A model generated the notes under the pieces. That model ran no database searches and had not been told where the DNA came from. It was given only the letters and a program-made list of their open reading frames with translations. Positions 19,628 through 22,518 of a DNA stretch of 22,518 nt are shown piece after piece. This DNA comes from Actinomycetes bacterium (GTDB lineage Bacteria; Actinomycetota; Thermoleophilia; Solirubrobacterales; Solirubrobacteraceae), in assembly GCA_023405705.1 (NCBI GenBank), contig JAEXXR010000016.1, forward strand, positions 1-22,518, read 5' to 3'. A program made the translations under genes and the position numbers. Numbering within the stretch: the first letter of the stretch is position 1; the number at the start of each line of letters is the position of its first letter.

Positions 19628-20952
19628 AGCTGGCGATCCGCAAGCACCTCCGCGACTTCATCGCGATCATCGCGCTCGTGATCGTCGCAGCGATAGTCGG
19701 CGGCTACGTCCTCGCCCACCAGCGGATCTACCTGCCCGGCTGGGTGCCGATCGTCGGCAGAGAAGACTTCATCATCAAGGGCGAGTTCGAGACGGCCCAG
19801 GCGGTCACGCCGGGCCAGGGCCAGACGGTCGACATCGCCGGGGTCCAGGTCGGCGAGATCTCCAACGTCGAGCTGAAGGACGGGCGTGCGCTCGTCACGA
19901 TGCGGATCAACGAGAGATACGCCGAGATCTACCCGAACGCGACGATGCTGCTGCGGCCGAAGACCGGCCTCAAGGACATGGTCGTCGAGCTCGACCCCGG
20001 CTCCAGAGAGGGCGGCCGCGGCCAGGTCGAGGAGGGGTACACGATCCCGGTCTCGCAGACGCTCCCGGACGTCAACCTCGACGAGCTGCTCGCCGTCCTC
20101 GACGGCGACACGCGCGCCTATCTGCAGCTGCTGCTGAACGGCGCCGCGACCGGCCTCGACGGCAACGGCGAGGAGCTGGCGCAGGCGTTCCGCATGTTCG
20201 ACCCGCTCGCCAGAGACGGCAAGCGCGCCTCCGAGCTGCTGGTCAAGCGGCGCAGACACATCAGACGCGCGATCACCAACTTCGGCAAGTTCACGCAGGC
20301 GCTCGGCAGAAACAACCGCGAGCTGACGCGCTTCGTCGACGCCTCGCAGGCGTCCCTGCGCCGCTTCGCCGACCAGGGCGACAACATCGAGCAGCTGATC
20401 GCCGAGCTGCCCGGGACGCTGCAGCAGACCGAGACGGCGCTGTCCGCGACGGGCGAGTTCGCTGACGAGGCCGGCCCCGCGCTGGAGGCGCTGCGGCCGT
20501 TCGCGCGCAACCTCGGCCCGGCGCTGGAGGCGACGCGGCCGTTCCTGATCGAGACGACGCCGATCATCCGCGATCAGATCCGCCCGTTCACGCAGACCGC
20601 GACGCCCGTGATCAAGACGCTTCGCCCGGCCGCGAGCCAGCTCGCCGCCGCGACGCCCGACCTGACGACCAGCTTCGGGTTCTTCAACAGATTCTTCAAC
20701 GCGCTCGCGTACCGCCCGAGCAGCGGTACGACGGAGAGCTACCTCTTCTACCTGACGTGGCTCGGCCACCTCGCTAACTCGGCGACCTCGATGCAGGACG
20801 CGATGGGTGCGATGCTGCGTTCGAACCTGTACATGAGCTGCGCGAACACGGCGGCGGTCTCAGGCGTCAAGGGCGGTAACGATCCGAAGGCAGCTGCGCT
20901 CACGCTCGCGGCTCAGCTGGCCAACTTCCCGGAGAGACCGGAGCTCTGCTGA
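19624..20952 (+). CDS. MCE-domain protein 5 of 6
   Basis: A 442-residue protein. The anchor lies at about 12-31, preceded by a basic KLAIRKHLR. The MCE domain starts slightly later than in its paralogues (about 48-130: IIKGEFETAQAVTPGQGQTV, DIAGVQVGEISNVEL, KTGLKDMVVELDPGSREGG). The post-domain motif is NLDELLAVLDGDTR. A helical region continues to about 360. Only two cysteines exist: Cys406 and the very last residue, Cys442, keeping the C-terminal pair seen in all six proteins. In mycobacteria the fifth protein is often a lipoprotein, but no lipobox is present here. The start overlaps the stop of MCE protein 4. The next gene does not follow the 4-base overlap pattern; a five-codon open frame bridges the gap. 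Confidence 0.92.
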   Translation: MKLAIRKHLRDFIAIIALVIVAAIVGGYVLAHQRIYLPGWVPIVGREDFIIKGEFETAQAVTPGQGQTVDIAGVQVGEISNVELKDGRALVTMRINERYAEIYPNATMLLRPKTGLKDMVVELDPGSREGGRGQVEEGYTIPVSQTLPDVNLDELLAVLDGDTRAYLQLLLNGAATGLDGNGEELAQAFRMFDPLARDGKRASELLVKRRRHIRRAITNFGKFTQALGRNNRELTRFVDASQASLRRFADQGDNIEQLIAELPGTLQQTETALSATGEFADEAGPALEALRPFARNLGPALEATRPFLIETTPIIRDQIRPFTQTATPVIKTLRPAASQLAAATPDLTTSFGFFNRFFNALAYRPSSGTTESYLFYLTWLGHLANSATSMQDAMGAMLRSNLYMSCANTAAVSGVKGGNDPKAAALTLAAQLANFPERPELC

Positions 20953-20969
20953 TGAGCGGAGAGCACTGA
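20952..20969 (+). other. Five-codon micro-ORF bridging MCE proteins 5 and 6
   Basis: ATG at 20952 overlaps the stop of MCE protein 5 (TGATG) and encodes M-S-G-E-H before a TGA at 20967-20969, one base before the ATG of MCE protein 6. It may relay ribosomes between the genes, or be the remains of an earlier 4-base-overlap start that slipped out of frame. It may also be chance. Confidence 0.25.
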
Positions 20970-20970
20970 G

Positions 20971-22518
20971 ATGCAGAAGCAAGCACCGACACTCGGCCGC
21001 ATCCTCGTCATGGCGGGCTTCGCCCTGTCCTGCTTCGGGCTGCTCCTGTACCTGTGGATCTCCTTCGGCGGCGCGGTTCCGCTGAAGCCGAAGGGCTACC
21101 AGTTCCACGCCTACTTTCCCGAGGCGACGCAGCTCGCCCAGCAGGCCGACGTGCGCATCTCCGGCGTCCCCGTCGGCAAGGTCGTCAAGCTCGAGCTCGG
21201 CCCGGGCGAGACGACCGACGCGACGCTCCAGCTCGACGAGCGCTACGCGCCGATCCCGAAGGACACGCGCGCGATCCTGCGGCAGAAGACGCTGCTCGGC
21301 GAGACCTACGTCGAGCTGACGCCTGGTGACAAGTCCGGCGGCCTGCTCGCCGAGGGCGGCTCGCTGCCGGTCGGAGCGGTGCAGAGAACGGTCGAGCTCG
21401 ACGAGATCTTCCGCTCACTCGACGAGCGCACGCGCCGCGACTTCCAGGTCTGGATGCAGTCGCAGGCGGCCGGCCTGAGAGGCCGCGGGCAGTCGTTCAA
21501 CGACGCGCTCGGCAACCTGCCGGCGTTCGCGACCGAGACCGCCGACCTGGTCGAGATCGCCAACCGTCAGGAGCCGGCCGTTCGCGCGCTGTTCAGAAAC
21601 ACCGGCGACGTCTTCGCCGCGCTCAGCGCGCGCCAGGACCAGCTGACCGGGCTGATCACGAACGCCAACGCCGTCTTCGGCACGCTGGCGACGCGCAACG
21701 AGTCGCTGCAGGAGATCTTCCGCATCCTGCCGACCTTCGAGCAGGAGTCGAAGCTGACGGTCGAGCGGCTCGACCGGTTCGCGCGTGAGACCAACCCGCT
21801 CGTCACGCAGATGCGGCCGGTCGCGCAGGAGCTGAGCCCGACGCTGCAGTCGCTGCAACGCCTCGCGCCGTCGTTCCGCGACTTCTTCGTCGACCTCGGG
21901 CCGCTGATCACAGCCTCGTACAGAGGCCTCCCGGCCTTCCAGAAGTTCCTCGACGACCTGCGGCCGGCGCTTGGCCAGTTCGAGCCGTTCACGCGTACCT
22001 TCAACCCGGTGCTGGCCTTCCTCGGCCAGAATCTGCCCGAGATCGATGCCTTCTTCGGCAACTTCTCGGCGGCGACCAACGGGTCTCCCGCTGCCTTCAA
22101 CCCGGATACCGCCGGCTGGATCCGTGGCCTCGCAGCTGCGACGCCGGAGTCGCTCGCGACGTATCCGAACCGGCTCGCATACAACCGCCCGAACGCCTAC
22201 CGAGTGTCCGGCACGAGTGGTCCGTCAGCTCGCCGCCAGGGCCAGACGACCTTCGAGCAGCGCCAGTGCACGAACGGCTTGCGGCCCGTGCCGAACTACC
22301 CGAGCGACATCGCGACGATCCTCGGTGGCGTGACCGACAACGTCACGGACTACATCAACCTGATCCCGTTCGCCTTCAGAGCCGACGCGGCCGGCAGATA
22401 CACCGTCGGCGACTACAGAAACGTCCCCGCGCCGGGCTGCCGTGCGCAGGGCAACTTCCCGGGCTGGAACAGCGGCGACTACCCGCACGTCGTCGCCGAG
22501 CCGCCCGCGTCGCAGAGA
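20971..22518 (+). CDS. MCE-domain protein 6 of 6, C-terminus beyond window
   Basis: The frame is open for 516 codons from ATG 20971 to the window edge with no stop. The anchor lies at about 10-34, followed by an MCE domain (about 43-120) with YFPEATQLAQQADVRISGV, PVGKVVKLEL and QKTLLGETYVELTPGD, the best match to the MCE consensus of the six. The post-domain motif TVELDEIFRSLDERTRRDFQ is nearly the same as in MCE protein 1. A helical region (about 165-385) leads to an Asn/Tyr/Pro-rich C-terminal part with Cys433 and Cys490. Cys21 lies in the anchor in the context ALSC, which does not fit a lipobox. GGAGAG precedes the ATG. The sequence is already long for an MCE protein, so the stop is probably not far beyond the edge. 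Confidence 0.9.
   Translation, partial: MQKQAPTLGRILVMAGFALSCFGLLLYLWISFGGAVPLKPKGYQFHAYFPEATQLAQQADVRISGVPVGKVVKLELGPGETTDATLQLDERYAPIPKDTRAILRQKTLLGETYVELTPGDKSGGLLAEGGSLPVGAVQRTVELDEIFRSLDERTRRDFQVWMQSQAAGLRGRGQSFNDALGNLPAFATETADLVEIANRQEPAVRALFRNTGDVFAALSARQDQLTGLITNANAVFGTLATRNESLQEIFRILPTFEQESKLTVERLDRFARETNPLVTQMRPVAQELSPTLQSLQRLAPSFRDFFVDLGPLITASYRGLPAFQKFLDDLRPALGQFEPFTRTFNPVLAFLGQNLPEIDAFFGNFSAATNGSPAAFNPDTAGWIRGLAAATPESLATYPNRLAYNRPNAYRVSGTSGPSARRQGQTTFEQRQCTNGLRPVPNYPSDIATILGGVTDNVTDYINLIPFAFRADAAGRYTVGDYRNVPAPGCRAQGNFPGWNSGDYPHVVAEPPASQR

Noticed and set aside
20971..21100. Possible lipobox in MCE protein 6 (ALSC, Cys21)
   Set aside because: Positions -3 and -2 (Ala, Leu) do not fit the lipobox consensus, and the hydrophobic segment continues beyond the cysteine, as in an uncleaved anchor.

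Overview
The window is about 22.5 kb of very GC-rich DNA with strongly GC-biased third codon positions. It looks like a chromosomal segment of a high-GC actinobacterium. The combination of a multi-gene Mce lipid-transport operon with a single YrbE permease, a type III glutamine synthetase and a ROK-controlled sugar operon fits a Thermoleophilia/Solirubrobacterales-type lineage better than a mycobacterium. That placement is inference; no rRNA or marker gene is present. No tRNA, insertion sequence, CRISPR array or phage gene was seen. Layout: (1) Bases 1-699, minus strand: the N-terminal part of a cobalamin-dependent methionine synthase (metH), cut by the window edge, with a leaderless-looking promoter and a strong stem-loop in front. 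(2) Bases 782-6480, minus strand: a tightly coupled sugar operon, transcribed as oxidoreductase (Gfo/Idh/MocA), TIM-barrel sugar isomerase/epimerase, two-domain ABC ATPase, permease and lipoprotein sugar-binding protein. A divergent ROK repressor (6608-7822, plus) very probably controls it from the shared 127-base intergenic region. (3) A perfect 16-bp hairpin at 7891-7929 separates the ROK gene from a convergent type III glutamine synthetase (7979-10132, minus). (4) Bases 10154-10826 hold no convincing protein gene. They contain several inverted repeats and a textbook intrinsic terminator (12-bp stem, TTCG loop, T-rich tail) pointing along the plus strand with no plus-strand gene before it, so an unannotated small RNA is possible. 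(5) Bases 10827-11438, minus: a small unknown lipoprotein, divergent from the Mce operon. (6) Bases 11672-22518, plus: YrbE/MlaE permease, Mkl-type ATPase with a long acidic N-terminal extension, then six MCE-domain proteins in a row, mostly joined by 4-base start/stop overlaps; the sixth is cut by the window end. How the genes work together: the sugar operon encodes uptake of a carbohydrate (binding protein, permease, ATPase) and its first oxidation and isomerisation steps, with the ROK protein as the likely sugar sensor. The Mce operon encodes a complete lipid/sterol-type importer: YrbE in the membrane, Mkl supplying ATP energy, and six membrane-anchored MCE proteins that would assemble into an extracytoplasmic conduit. 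The most unusual signals are an AGA-arginine codon enrichment confined to genes for exported or surface proteins in both transport systems, the orphan terminator with a hairpin-rich region before it, and the acidic extension on the Mkl ATPase.
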